Assembly (NCBI RefSeq): GCF_005503695.1
Contig: NZ_SCMU01000029.1
Location: 1 to 39,570 of the forward strand
Source of the DNA: Sphingopyxis sp. 2PD
Lineage (GTDB): Bacteria > Pseudomonadota > Alphaproteobacteria > Sphingomonadales > Sphingomonadaceae
DNA length: 39,570 nucleotides
Direction of reading: 5' to 3'
The stretch's first letter is position 1. Each line of letters opens with the position of its first letter. The position numbers were made by a program, and so were the translations under genes. Shown piece after piece: positions 8,040 through 16,839 of this stretch. The notes under the pieces are model-generated. The model worked only from the letters and a program-made list of their open reading frames with translations, did not search any database and was not told where the DNA came from.

Positions 8040-9241
8040 GCGGAAAGTCCCAGCAGCGCGCCCAGCGGCGCCAGCCGCGCGTCCCAGCCGTAGCGCGCGA
8101 TCATCTGCGCGCGTGCCGCATGTCCCATCCGGGTCGCTGCCTCGCGGTCGGCAAACAGCGAGCTCACCGCGGCGGCCATCCCCGCGCCGTCGTCGGCGAC
8201 CAGCAGATGCTCGCCGGGGGTCGCGTCAATTCCCGTCGCCGCGGCGGCACTCGCCACCACCGGCCGCGCCATCGCCATCGCCTCGAGCAATTTATTCTGC
8301 ACCCCGCGCGCCAGCAGCAGCGGCGCGACCACCACAGCGGCGGCGGCAAGCCACGGCCGCACGTCGGGCACTTCGCCAGTCACCAGCACCCCGTGCAGCT
8401 TGGCCAGCGCGCGCACCTCGTCGGTCGGCGCGCGCCCGACGATCGCGAACTGCACCGTCGGATGCTGCTGACGGATCAGCGGCAGGATGTCGGCAGCGAA
8501 CCAGCGCACCGCGTCGACATTGGGGCGATAGTCCATCTGCCCGGTGAACACCGCCAGCGGCCCTTCGTCGCCAGCGACCGCGTCGAATGTCAGCGCGGGG
8601 TCGAACCGGTCGGTGTCGATGCCATTCTCGACGGCATGCACCGTGTCGCCACCCAGGCCACTGCGCGTGCGAAACAACGCCGCCTCGGCCTCGCTGACGA
8701 ACAGGCTCGCGTCGACGCGCCGCGCCACCGTAGCTTCATAGGCGCCGAGCACGCGTGCCTCGCGGCGGTGGACCCAGTTCATCGGCTGGCGCTTGTCCTG
8801 TTCGGCGTAGGTCGCGAACTTGGCCGAATCAACGTCGACGAAATCCATCAAAACCGGCCCGTCAAAACCTGCGGGCAGATATTGCGCCATCTGGCCGGAG
8901 AAGCCGACGATATGGGTGATGCTGCCTTGGTGGACGAGCGCATCGACATGGCGCGCGAGCGACGCATTACGGAACAGCCGGTTCGACACCGGCTCGCCGC
9001 GCAGCACCGCCGATGCCAGCGCGAACGGGCGCGAGATCTTACGCACTTCGATCGCCAGGCTCTTGCAAAGCGGCGTCATTTTTTCGCGTGCCTGCGCAGC
9101 GTCGGATTCATTGTCGGCGAGCGCCGCAACATGCACCGGCGCCAGCTTCGCCAGCGCTTCGAACATATGCCAGCTGCGAATGCGGTCGCCGCGGTCGGGC
9201 GGCCAAGGCGCGCGGTGCACAAGAAACAGGATTTCGGGCAT
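8036..9241 (-). CDS. XrtA-system glycosyltransferase (TIGR03087 type)
   Basis: This 401-residue GT-B glycosyltransferase (GT4-like) opens with M-P-E-I-L-F-L-V-H-R-A-P-W-P-P-D-R-G-D-R, the hallmark of the TIGR03087 family found in XrtA loci. The donor-binding C-terminal half includes V-F-T-G-Q-M-D-Y-R-P-N, the I-V-G-R-A-P strand and a G-V-Q-N-K-L-L-E-A-M-A-M-A-R-P-V-V motif. It probably adds a sugar to the growing exopolysaccharide repeat unit on the cytoplasmic face; donor and acceptor are unknown. I chose the ATG at 9241, which overlaps the FemAB stop as TAATG; an open frame continues 22 codons upstream but would lie wholly inside that gene. Confidence 0.93.
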   Translation of the reverse strand: MPEILFLVHRAPWPPDRGDRIRSWHMFEALAKLAPVHVAALADNESDAAQAREKMTPLCKSLAIEVRKISRPFALASAVLRGEPVSNRLFRNASLARHVDALVHQGSITHIVGFSGQMAQYLPAGFDGPVLMDFVDVDSAKFATYAEQDKRQPMNWVHRREARVLGAYEATVARRVDASLFVSEAEAALFRTRSGLGGDTVHAVENGIDTDRFDPALTFDAVAGDEGPLAVFTGQMDYRPNVDAVRWFAADILPLIRQQHPTVQFAIVGRAPTDEVRALAKLHGVLVTGEVPDVRPWLAAAAVVVAPLLLARGVQNKLLEAMAMARPVVASAAAATGIDATPGEHLLVADDGAGMAAAVSSLFADREAATRMGHAARAQMIARYGWDARLAPLGALLGLSA

Positions 9242-10308
9242 TACCCCAATCCGCGCGCGATCAGCGGCCCGATCCGGTTCGCCGCCCACAACGGCAATTT
9301 CTTCCACAGATCGACCTGCAGCCGGTATTTGGCGCTGTTCGGGTTGGTATCGCGCGGCGCCTCACCCGGCGCCAGCCAGCGCGCATAGACGAGCGGCTGC
9401 GGCTCGAAGCCCCAGTTCTTCTTGTAACTATAGGGTCCGGTGCCGACCTTCGACCGGCCAAAGTCGAAGCGCGTACAGCCCTTCTCGCGCGCATGGCGCA
9501 TCAGCGCGAAATACATCAGTTCATTGGCGCGCAACCGCCGTGCGTCGGCGATCCCGCCGCCCCAATAGGGCATCACGGTGCCGCGCCAATACAGGCTGAG
9601 CACGCTTGCGACCGGACTCCCGTCCTGCCGCACGGTCAATATGTCGGCATCGTCGCCGAACGCATCGAGCACCGCATCGAACAGCCCCTTGGGGAATACC
9701 GGCGTGCCGAGGTTGCGGACGCTGGTCGCATAGATGCGATAATGGTCGCGCCGCTCGCCTGCATCGCGCCCGGTCGTGACGGTCAAGCTGCTCTCTAGAA
9801 CCTTGCGCACTTCGGCGCGCTGCTTGCGCGGGATCGCGAGCAATTCGGCATCGTCGTCGCTGGCGAGGTCGCGTGCAAAACCGGCATAGACGCCTTCTTC
9901 GCGCCGCCAGCCTTCGCCATCCGGCTGCGAACCGCCGCGCAGTTCGACCGACGGGACGCCGAGCGATTTTGCCATCGCCGCCGCACCCTCGGCCAGTGTC
10001 GCCGCGACCGCCCGATCATCGGCCAAAATGCCGCCATCGACCGCAAACCCGCTGCCGACCAGCGCCTGCCCGAACAGCGGCGAGCGGACATGGTGCAGCG
10101 GCAACAGGCCGGTCAGCCCCCCCTCGGCATCGCGCGCAGTGACCAGATGGCATGGATGCCCCGTCGCCCGCGTAACCGCATCGCACCAGGCGCGGCTGTG
10201 AAAGGGGGTCGCTTGCGGGTGCGCGGCGACATAGGCATCCCACGCCGCCGCGTCCGACAGCGGCGCGCCGGAAAAGTCCTGCTTCACCGGAAAGCTCGGC
10301 GCATTCAC
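9241..10308 (-). CDS. FemAB-family XrtA-associated protein
   Basis: This 355-residue protein belongs to the FemAB/GNAT group of XrtA loci (TIGR03019 type). Features include the early T-P-F-H-S-R-A-W motif, a basic segment I-P-R-K-Q-R-A-E-V-R-K, and the C-terminal P-Y-W-G-G-G and R-F-D-F-G-R-S-K-V-G-T-G-P-Y stretches typical of the family. FemAB proteins transfer amino acids or acyl groups onto peptidoglycan or related amines; the substrate here is unknown. The start is the GTG at 10308, overlapping the deacetylase stop as GTGA. A longer frame upstream would run through the deacetylase and is rejected. It is co-translated with the glycosyltransferase downstream. Confidence 0.92.
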   Translation of the reverse strand: MNAPSFPVKQDFSGAPLSDAAAWDAYVAAHPQATPFHSRAWCDAVTRATGHPCHLVTARDAEGGLTGLLPLHHVRSPLFGQALVGSGFAVDGGILADDRAVAATLAEGAAAMAKSLGVPSVELRGGSQPDGEGWRREEGVYAGFARDLASDDDAELLAIPRKQRAEVRKVLESSLTVTTGRDAGERRDHYRIYATSVRNLGTPVFPKGLFDAVLDAFGDDADILTVRQDGSPVASVLSLYWRGTVMPYWGGGIADARRLRANELMYFALMRHAREKGCTRFDFGRSKVGTGPYSYKKNWGFEPQPLVYARWLAPGEAPRDTNPNSAKYRLQVDLWKKLPLWAANRIGPLIARGLG

Positions 10309-11165
10309 GCCGCCGCGCGCCACGGCGCGGCGCGCTGCTGCTGGGCCGGGAGCAAGGCATCGGCGCGCGTCCATTCGAAATCGGCGAGCAGCTTCTTCAG
10401 CTTGCCAGCCATGGCCGACAAGCCGCTGTAATGCCGGATTTTCGATTTGATCGGCGCATCGGCAACCCGCGGCTGGCCGGGGTCGATTTCCCACGGATGG
10501 AAATAGAGGATCGCCGGATGCCCCTCTTCATTCATCCGCGCGATCGCCCAGCGGGTGAAGCCGTAGGGCAGCAGCCGCATGAAACCCCCGCCGCCCGCCG
10601 CGAGCGTCCGCCCGGCGAAGCGCGCGGTCGTCACCGGCCATTCAACGAGGTCGCTATCAGGCAGCGGCCGCCACGCATGGCGCGGGCTTTGCGGCCAGCC
10701 ATAATGGTCATGAACGACCGGCGCGACGCTCGACGAATAGGCATAGCCCTGCTCGGCGAGCACCAAATGCGCCCAGGGTGTGCGCGTATCGACCGAGAAG
10801 CTCGGCGCGCGATAGCCGCGCACCGCGACGCCGCCGAGATCCTCAAGGATCGCCTGCGTTTTCTTCAGATCCGCTGCAAATTCGTCCGCGGTCATGTTGA
10901 ACACGCGCTTGTGATCATAGCCATGGCTCGCGAGCTCATGCCCCGCGCCAACAATCCGCTTGATCAGCGTGGGATAACGTTCGGCGACCCAGCCCAGCGT
11001 GAAGAACGTCCCCTTGGCCCCCGCATCGGCGAAAATCTGCAAGACCGCATCGCAATTCGCCTCGACCCGGCACTCGAGCGTCGGCCAGTCGGCGCGGTCG
11101 ATCGTGCGCTCAAAGGCGCCGACCTGGAACCAGTCCTCGACATCGACCGACAGGCCGTTCTGCAT
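10305..11165 (-). CDS. XrtA-system polysaccharide deacetylase
   Basis: This 286-residue NodB-type deacetylase starts almost directly with the first catalytic motif, L-S-V-D-V-E-D-W-F (Asp8 and Asp11). The metal-binding histidines are in E-L-A-S-H-G-Y-D-H (His81, His85), and the third motif is R-G-Y-R-A-P-S-F-S. A late L-Y-F-H-P-W-E-I-D carries the catalytic histidine. It matches the TIGR03006 type, which would remove N-acetyl groups from the exopolysaccharide. No signal peptide is evident, so its compartment is uncertain. It sits 45 bases after the ATPase gene and overlaps the FemAB gene by four bases. Confidence 0.94.
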   Translation of the reverse strand: MQNGLSVDVEDWFQVGAFERTIDRADWPTLECRVEANCDAVLQIFADAGAKGTFFTLGWVAERYPTLIKRIVGAGHELASHGYDHKRVFNMTADEFAADLKKTQAILEDLGGVAVRGYRAPSFSVDTRTPWAHLVLAEQGYAYSSSVAPVVHDHYGWPQSPRHAWRPLPDSDLVEWPVTTARFAGRTLAAGGGGFMRLLPYGFTRWAIARMNEEGHPAILYFHPWEIDPGQPRVADAPIKSKIRHYSGLSAMAGKLKKLLADFEWTRADALLPAQQQRAAPWRAAA

Positions 11166-11210
11166 CTTCTCTCACCTTCGTCGACCGGATAGCCGATTTC
11201 GCGGCCGCTG

Positions 11211-12461
11211 TCAGGCCGCCCAGGTCCGCGACGTCGCCGGGTTGGGCGCGTTCTCGGGATCGCGCTCGACCCATTCGATCAGCAGGTCGAGCACGCGGCG
11301 CAGCGCGGCGTCCTGTTCGACCAGCCGCGTCTCCAGCGAGGCGATCTGCGCTTCGAGCGCCGCCAGCTGTTCGGGGTCGATCGCGGGTGCCGCCGGGGTA
11401 TCGCCATCCGCCGCGGCCATCCGCGCCAGAACCTCGTCGGCGCTGGGATCGGGCGGGGTCAGGATGACCGTCTCGGCAGGCTGGGCGAAGGGCGGGCGCC
11501 CGTCGGCAGCACGCTGCGGCCATTCGAGCGTCGTTTCATTGGCGGGGGTCGGGGCCGCAAAGGGCGCCGGGGTCGGCGCGACCGCAGCGGCGGCGGCCGC
11601 TACGACCTCTTCGACCGGCAGCGGCGCCAGCGTCGATGCGTCAATGCCGCGATCGGCCTCGATCTCGGCGACGACCGACCGCACATTCTGCGCGGTGATC
11701 CGCGTCATCTGTTCGACCGCGCCATACAGCAGCAAGCGGCTCACCAGCACGTTCAATTTTCGCGGCACGCCCTCGCTATAGTCGAAGATTTCCTCGAACG
11801 CGTCGGGGCTGAAGCTGGGATTGCCCGTCCAGCCAACTTTGCCGAGCCGGTGCAGAATATAGGGTTCGACCTCCTCGGGCTCCATCGGATCGAGGTGATG
11901 CGTCGCGATCACGCGCTGGCGCAATTGCTCCAGCGTCGGCGAATGGAACAGCGTCTGACGAAATTCGGGCTGGCCGAGCAGGAAAATCTGCAGCAGCGAA
12001 TGGCCACCGAGCACAAAATTCGACAGCATCCGCAATTCTTCGAGCGCCGAGATCGCGAGGTTCTGCCCCTCGTCGACGATCAGCAAGGTGCGCTTGCCGG
12101 CGCGCGCCTGTTCGCGCAGATATTGCTCCATCGACCGCAGCAGTTCGGCCTTGCTCTCGCCTTCCCATTCGATCCCGAACTGTTCGGCGACCAGGCGGAG
12201 CAGGTCGTCACCTTCGACCTGCGTCGACACCAGCTTGACGGCGGTCAGCCGGTTCGGATCGATCGTGTTCATCAGATGGCCGACCAAGGTCGTCTTGCCC
12301 GCGCCGACATCGCCGGTGATGACGATAAAGCCCTCACCCTGCGCGAGGCCGTAGCCGAGGTAGGACATCGCCTTGCGGTGGGTGCCGCTTTCGAAATAGA
12401 AATGCGGGTCTGGCGTCAGCTGGAACGGACGGCCGGTGAAACCATAGAATTGATCGTACAT
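11211..12461 (-). CDS. XrtA-associated AAA ATPase
   Basis: This 416-residue ATPase resembles ExeA/GspA and the TIGR03015 family. It opens M-Y-D-Q-F-Y-G-F-T-G-R-P-F-Q-L-T-P-D-P, has Walker A G-D-V-G-A-G-K-T-T (50-58) and Walker B T-L-L-I-V-D-E-G-Q-N (125-134), and an arginine-finger region with G-V-P-R-K-L-N. After about residue 270 it continues into an Ala/Pro-rich linker and a predicted coiled coil (A-L-E-A-Q-I-A-S-L-E-T-R-L) near 365-395. It may drive assembly or remodelling of the export apparatus; the partner is unknown. It starts 33 bases after the outer-membrane protein stop. Confidence 0.93.
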   Translation of the reverse strand: MYDQFYGFTGRPFQLTPDPHFYFESGTHRKAMSYLGYGLAQGEGFIVITGDVGAGKTTLVGHLMNTIDPNRLTAVKLVSTQVEGDDLLRLVAEQFGIEWEGESKAELLRSMEQYLREQARAGKRTLLIVDEGQNLAISALEELRMLSNFVLGGHSLLQIFLLGQPEFRQTLFHSPTLEQLRQRVIATHHLDPMEPEEVEPYILHRLGKVGWTGNPSFSPDAFEEIFDYSEGVPRKLNVLVSRLLLYGAVEQMTRITAQNVRSVVAEIEADRGIDASTLAPLPVEEVVAAAAAAVAPTPAPFAAPTPANETTLEWPQRAADGRPPFAQPAETVILTPPDPSADEVLARMAAADGDTPAAPAIDPEQLAALEAQIASLETRLVEQDAALRRVLDLLIEWVERDPENAPNPATSRTWAA

Positions 12462-12494
12462 CGCGAATTCCCGTTGCCCAATGGGTCCAGCCCA

Positions 12495-14207
12495 TCAAAA
12501 GTTGTAACGCAGTCCCACCAAAGCTGAACCAATAAGCTGGCTGTTGAAGCCGTCCTGATCGAAGGCGTTCAGGCTCGCCGCCGCGGTGCCGGTCAGGCTG
12601 CGCCAGAACCGCCGCGAATAGGCTGCCGACAGCCCCGCCGACTGGACATCGCTGACCCCCGGCGCGCCATTGTCGAAATAATTGAGGTAGCCCGACAGGC
12701 TGATGTCCGAATCGGCATCGATCCGGCGCCCTGCCGACAGGAACAGATAATAATTCTCGTCCTTAATCCCGTTCAGGCTGGCGATCGGCGACAGCAAGGG
12801 GGCAAGCAGCTTGCGCTGGTCATAGCCGACGCCGACGCCGTAATTCCACCCGCCAAAGCGCGAGCCGATCGTCGCCTGCACCCCGCGGCTGCGATATTGC
12901 GCCGCCGTTGCGTTGCCGAGCTGGTTGCTGAGGCATCCGCCGCCCGCCTGTCCGAACACGCACGGGTTGATATTGCCGCCGATCGGGTTGCGCGTTGGAT
13001 CGAACTGCGTCGGCAGAGCGGCCAGCCCGCCCGACAAGCCGCGGCCCAGGCTCGACAGCCCGTCATAGACACCGACCTGCAGCGTCGTCGCATGGTCGGC
13101 GCGATAGGAAAAGCTGCCGGTATAGATGGTATCGCCGTAACGGCGCCCGACGCGCGCAGTCGCCGACGTGCGGCGGCTCGGTTGCCACATCACCCCGGCG
13201 TCCCAGATCAGCCCGTCGGTATCGAACGACAGCTGGCGCGGGGTCGATTTGTCGGTCACGAAACGTCCGTTGGCGTCGCGCACCGGCACGCCGCCCGCAT
13301 CGACCACCGGATTGCGCTGGCCGATTTCGATATCCTCGTAACCGACACCGCCGAGCAGCGCGACGGTCGGCCCGATCGGCACGGTCACGTCGGCGCGGGC
13401 ATATTTGCCCTCGAAACGCTGGTCGAGCTGGCTGGCATCCTCGCGTTCATAACCGCCCGAAACCTGCCAGCCGAACGGCAGATCGCCGGGGCGCGCGCCG
13501 ACGCTGGCCCAGGCGACATGGTTGGTCGAGCTGTCGAAAATATCCTGCGGCTGCGACCCCGGCGCCAGGATCGGGGGCGTATCGACATCGACCTTGGTAT
13601 AGCCAAAGCGATAACCGGCACCGACATCGAGCCCGCCGATCCGGCGCGCAAAGGTCGGCCCCGCATACACCGAATAGAGATCCGCGACATTGCTGGCGTC
13701 GCCGATAAACAAGCCGCTGTCAGCGCCCGCGCCGTCGGCGCGGGTGCGGGTCGCGAGCGCGCCGCCCTCCAGGTTCAGCCCGCGCGCCACTTCGATCCGG
13801 CCGCGCGCCAGCCCGCTGATCGTATTGGAATCGTCCAGCCCGCCATTCCACCCGAAACGATGTTCGTACCGCACCGTCGCCGCCAGTTCGGCGCGCGTCG
13901 TTACGATCGCGGCGTCCACGCCCGCTGCCACCGTGGTATAGGTCAGGACGTCGCCGCCGTTTTTCAGGTCGGCGGTCAGCACCTGGCCAACCTCCAGATA
14001 GGGGCTGACATCGACCTGCCGCTGGCTGCGACGCGCTTCGGCGCGCTTGGCCGATCGGCCCGGCTCTGCCGACGGCGCGCTCGTCGGCGCGTCGCTGGCG
14101 CCAGAAGCGGGATCGCCTGAAAATTGCGCGTGCGCGCCGGTCGCGGTTCCCGCCAGCAGCAGCGCCGCCAGCGCGCCCGTGCGGCGCAATGTGGTGGTGG
14201 TGCGCAT
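12495..14207 (-). CDS. XrtA-associated outer-membrane beta-barrel protein
   Basis: This 570-residue protein has a signal peptide (residues 1-28, ending A-H-A-Q) followed by a low-complexity Ala/Ser/Pro stretch, then alternating beta strands to the end. The last residues G-L-R-Y-N-F form a beta-signal with terminal Phe, as expected for an outer-membrane barrel. It matches the TIGR03016 PEP-CTERM-associated outer-membrane family, presumably serving exopolysaccharide secretion or anchoring. I chose ATG 14207, preceded by a strong AAGGAGG (14214-14220) and overlapping the autokinase stop as TGATG. The open frame extends 123 codons upstream, but inside the autokinase gene. Confidence 0.92.
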   Translation of the reverse strand: MRTTTTLRRTGALAALLLAGTATGAHAQFSGDPASGASDAPTSAPSAEPGRSAKRAEARRSQRQVDVSPYLEVGQVLTADLKNGGDVLTYTTVAAGVDAAIVTTRAELAATVRYEHRFGWNGGLDDSNTISGLARGRIEVARGLNLEGGALATRTRADGAGADSGLFIGDASNVADLYSVYAGPTFARRIGGLDVGAGYRFGYTKVDVDTPPILAPGSQPQDIFDSSTNHVAWASVGARPGDLPFGWQVSGGYEREDASQLDQRFEGKYARADVTVPIGPTVALLGGVGYEDIEIGQRNPVVDAGGVPVRDANGRFVTDKSTPRQLSFDTDGLIWDAGVMWQPSRRTSATARVGRRYGDTIYTGSFSYRADHATTLQVGVYDGLSSLGRGLSGGLAALPTQFDPTRNPIGGNINPCVFGQAGGGCLSNQLGNATAAQYRSRGVQATIGSRFGGWNYGVGVGYDQRKLLAPLLSPIASLNGIKDENYYLFLSAGRRIDADSDISLSGYLNYFDNGAPGVSDVQSAGLSAAYSRRFWRSLTGTAAASLNAFDQDGFNSQLIGSALVGLRYNF

Positions 14208-15229
14208 CACGCGCCTCCTTGTCCGTAATAGGTGCCGAAGCGGCGGCCACCCGGCGAAAATTTCACGCCGTTGAGGAGCAGCTGGATATGCGGACACGCG
14301 CCCATCAGGCCGATCGCGTCCCGCAGGGCGGATTCCAATGTTTCGTCGGCGCGCACGACCATGATCGTCTGTCCGACATGCCCGGCGAGCACTGCGGCGG
14401 GCGACGCCGCCAGCACCGGCGGCGAATCGATGATCAGGATGCGGCCGGGAGCGCCCTGTTCGAGCTGCGCCAGCAACGCATCGGTGCGCGCCGAAGCAAG
14501 CAGTTCGGTGTCGTGCATATGCCCGGTGCCCGCGGGCATGACCTTCAATCCCGGAATATCGGTCTGGATCAGGCAATCACCAAGCGGCAGATGCGCATCG
14601 GCCAGCGCGTCCATCAACCCCGGACCATCCTCCAGCCCCAGCGCTTCGAGCACGCTCGGCTTGGCAATGTCGGCGTCGATCAGCAGCACGTCATGGTCGG
14701 CCTCGACCGCCAGACTCAGCGCCAGATTGACCGCGGAAAAGGTCTTGCCCTCGCCCGGATTCGCCGACGCGATCAATACGCGGTGGCCGCGCGGCAGGAT
14801 CGGGCGATTGCCGACGCCGCCGAAATTGCGGATCAGCTCGCGCTTCACGATGCGATATTCTTCGGAAATGCCAGTGACTGGGGTGCCGGGTACGATCATG
14901 CCGCGCGACGCCAGCCGTTCGCGGTCGATCGTCCCCTGCCGCGACGGCACGATCGCGGGTGCCGCCTTGGCGATCTCTTTACGCGACGAAGGCTGCGGCG
15001 TCGGTGCGGTTTCGACCGTCGGTGCAGCCGGAGTCACCGGGATGATCGTCTCCGGCGGCAAGACTTCGGCGACGGGTTCCGCCTTGACTTTCCGCGCCTT
15101 TTTGGGCGCTTCGGGCGGCAGGTTCGACACGTCGATCGTCGGCGCATTGGCCGCGGGATCGAGGCCGAACATGTCGGCCGCGCGTTCGAGGAGCGAGGGC
15201 GGGCGCTTGACTTTGCGTTGGTCGTTCAT
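14207..15229 (-). CDS. XrtA-associated tyrosine autokinase
   Basis: This 340-residue BY-kinase of the CpsD/CapB type matches the TIGR03018 family. It has Walker A S-A-N-P-G-E-G-K-T (155-163), Walker A' V-L-L-I-D-A-D-I-A-K-P-S (181-192) and Walker B I-L-I-I-D-S-P-P-V. The first 100 residues are Pro/Ala-rich and disordered-looking. The C-terminus ends G-T-Y-Y-G-Q-G-G-A, giving two adjacent tyrosines rather than the longer tyrosine cluster of enteric kinases. It should phosphorylate itself and control chain length together with the Wzz-like protein encoded 14 bases upstream. ATG 15229 follows a GGGGGA ribosome site; GTG 15247 is an alternative. Confidence 0.93.
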   Translation of the reverse strand: MNDQRKVKRPPSLLERAADMFGLDPAANAPTIDVSNLPPEAPKKARKVKAEPVAEVLPPETIIPVTPAAPTVETAPTPQPSSRKEIAKAAPAIVPSRQGTIDRERLASRGMIVPGTPVTGISEEYRIVKRELIRNFGGVGNRPILPRGHRVLIASANPGEGKTFSAVNLALSLAVEADHDVLLIDADIAKPSVLEALGLEDGPGLMDALADAHLPLGDCLIQTDIPGLKVMPAGTGHMHDTELLASARTDALLAQLEQGAPGRILIIDSPPVLAASPAAVLAGHVGQTIMVVRADETLESALRDAIGLMGACPHIQLLLNGVKFSPGGRRFGTYYGQGGA

Positions 15230-15243
15230 GTCATCGTCCCCCG

Positions 15244-16791
15244 TCACGCAACCATGCCGCGCTGGATGAATTCGGCGACCAGCAACAGCGCGTAGAGCCC
15301 GACCAACGCCCCCCCGCCGCTCGCCAGCCACACCAGTTTCTTGCGCCGTTCGACATGGCGTTCGGGGGTCACCACTTCGGTGATCGAACCAATGACGGGC
15401 AATCCGCTCGCGCGCTCCAGCTTCGCCGCAGTGGCATAGCTGGCGCGCACCTGGCCGAGGCCAAAGGCAGCGCCGATCCCGCCGCCGATCCCGGCGAGCA
15501 GGACGAGGGTCAGGAACAAGGGCCGATTGGGCGCCGCGGGGCTGGTCGGCTTCGTCGGCGGGTCGAGCAGCTCGATCTTGATCGCGTCGGTTTCGGTCTG
15601 CACATCGCCGCGCAGCCGCACCTGTTCGCGCTGCGCCAGCAGCTTGTCATATTGCGCCTTGAACGCGGTATATTCGCCGTTGATCCGGTCATATTCGGCG
15701 GCAATGCCGGGGTTCTGGATCTGCTGACTGGTGATCCGCGCGATGTCGCCGCTCAGCTGCGCCTTGCGGGCGTTGAGAGCGCTGACCGTCGCCTGCCGCT
15801 CGGCGCGCATAGCGGCGAGTGAGGCATAGGCCGGATTCTGCGAATTGCCGCCGCCACCGCCGCCCGCGCCTTCGCGGTCGGCCATGGCTTTGAGCGAGGC
15901 GATCTGGCTTTTTAACGCAATGACGTCGGGGTGCGCATCGGTCAGCCCGCGCGCGCGCATCGACGACAGTTCGTTCTGCGCGCCTGCCAGCTGCTGCCGC
16001 GCAACCCCGCCGCCGACGCCGCCCATGCCGGGGACGTTGATCGTCGCGGGGGTCGAGGCCAGCTGGCCGTTGGCCGCTGCCAATTGGGCCTGCGCCGCCA
16101 CCAGCTGCGAATCGATCTGGCCCAGTTCGGCGCGCGCCGCTTCGACGCGCTGCGCCGGCGATCCGGCCCCGCCGGGGATCAGCCCGATATTCTGCGCCTC
16201 GAACGCCGCGCGCCGCGCCTCGACTTCGCGCAGCGCCTTTTCGCGGTCGGCGATTTGCGCATCGAGGAATTTCAGCCCTTCGCGCGCGTTCATCCGCCCG
16301 CCGCGAAGCTGGTCATCACGAAACACGGTAATCAGGCTGTCGAGCACGCCCGAAGCCAGCTTGGCATTGTCGGCATCGGACAGGCTGCCGACCCCTACGC
16401 TCGATGTGATCTCAAAGATATTATCCTGTTGCGGGACCACCTTGATGTTTTTCTGCAGCATCGCGACCGCGCTCGCCTTTTCACGCTCGCCCGCGCCGGC
16501 GGGCAGCAGGCCGGTCGTTGCCGCGACCTTTTCCAGGTTGCGGGCGCTGGTCAGCGTCTCGCGGATCTGGTCGATGCGCTGGCGCCCACCATAGGCACCG
16601 CCCTGCGGATCGTCGGGCAGGATTTCGTTGACGTCGACGAGCAGCCGGGCGCGCGAATCATAGCGGTTGGGGATCGACGCGATCGCCAGCCAGCCGAGGA
16701 TGCAGATGCCCCATGCCACCGCCAGCACGAGCCACCGGCGCGTCCAGACGCTATGCAGCGCCACCCGGAATTCGTCGTAAAGGCTCGTCAT
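15244..16791 (-). CDS. XrtA-system polysaccharide chain-length determinant
   Basis: This 515-residue Wzz/PCP-type protein has an N-terminal membrane segment near residues 20-38, a long periplasmic coiled-coil region (about 150-400, rich in Q-A-Q-L-A-A-A type heptads), a P-T-K-P-T-S-P-A-A-P-N-R-P motif, a hydrophobic segment near 427-447, and a second one close to the C-terminus (L-W-L-type, about 488-508). It matches the TIGR03007 type. It sets polymer length, working with the cytoplasmic autokinase encoded next. It is the second gene of the operon, 48 bases after the export lipoprotein. A Gly-rich insertion (G-A-G-G-G-G-G-N) interrupts the coiled coil near 312. Confidence 0.93.
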   Translation of the reverse strand: MTSLYDEFRVALHSVWTRRWLVLAVAWGICILGWLAIASIPNRYDSRARLLVDVNEILPDDPQGGAYGGRQRIDQIRETLTSARNLEKVAATTGLLPAGAGEREKASAVAMLQKNIKVVPQQDNIFEITSSVGVGSLSDADNAKLASGVLDSLITVFRDDQLRGGRMNAREGLKFLDAQIADREKALREVEARRAAFEAQNIGLIPGGAGSPAQRVEAARAELGQIDSQLVAAQAQLAAANGQLASTPATINVPGMGGVGGGVARQQLAGAQNELSSMRARGLTDAHPDVIALKSQIASLKAMADREGAGGGGGGNSQNPAYASLAAMRAERQATVSALNARKAQLSGDIARITSQQIQNPGIAAEYDRINGEYTAFKAQYDKLLAQREQVRLRGDVQTETDAIKIELLDPPTKPTSPAAPNRPLFLTLVLLAGIGGGIGAAFGLGQVRASYATAAKLERASGLPVIGSITEVVTPERHVERRKKLVWLASGGGALVGLYALLLVAEFIQRGMVA

Positions 16792-16839
16792 CGGTTGCGG
16801 TCAATCCTTGGATATGGGTCGGTCGGCGGTCGGTCTGGG

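Noticed and set aside
6531..8093. A 520-codon open frame on the plus strand opposite exosortase A
   Set aside because: Its product is rich in Arg, His, Gln and Pro with no domain, typical of a shadow frame in GC-rich DNA. The minus strand encodes a clear exosortase with all three catalytic residues.
9242..9307. Longer N-terminus for the glycosyltransferase starting at 9307
   Set aside because: It lies entirely in the FemAB gene, and the family start M-P-E-I-L-F-L-V-H-R-A-P-W is at 9241.
10309..10494. Extended N-terminus of the FemAB protein
   Set aside because: It overlaps the deacetylase gene in another frame, and a GTGA overlap at 10308 gives a natural coupled start.
14208..14576. Extended N-terminus of the outer-membrane protein
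   Set aside because: The extension would lie before a good signal peptide and inside the autokinase gene; a strong AAGGAGG marks the ATG at 14207.
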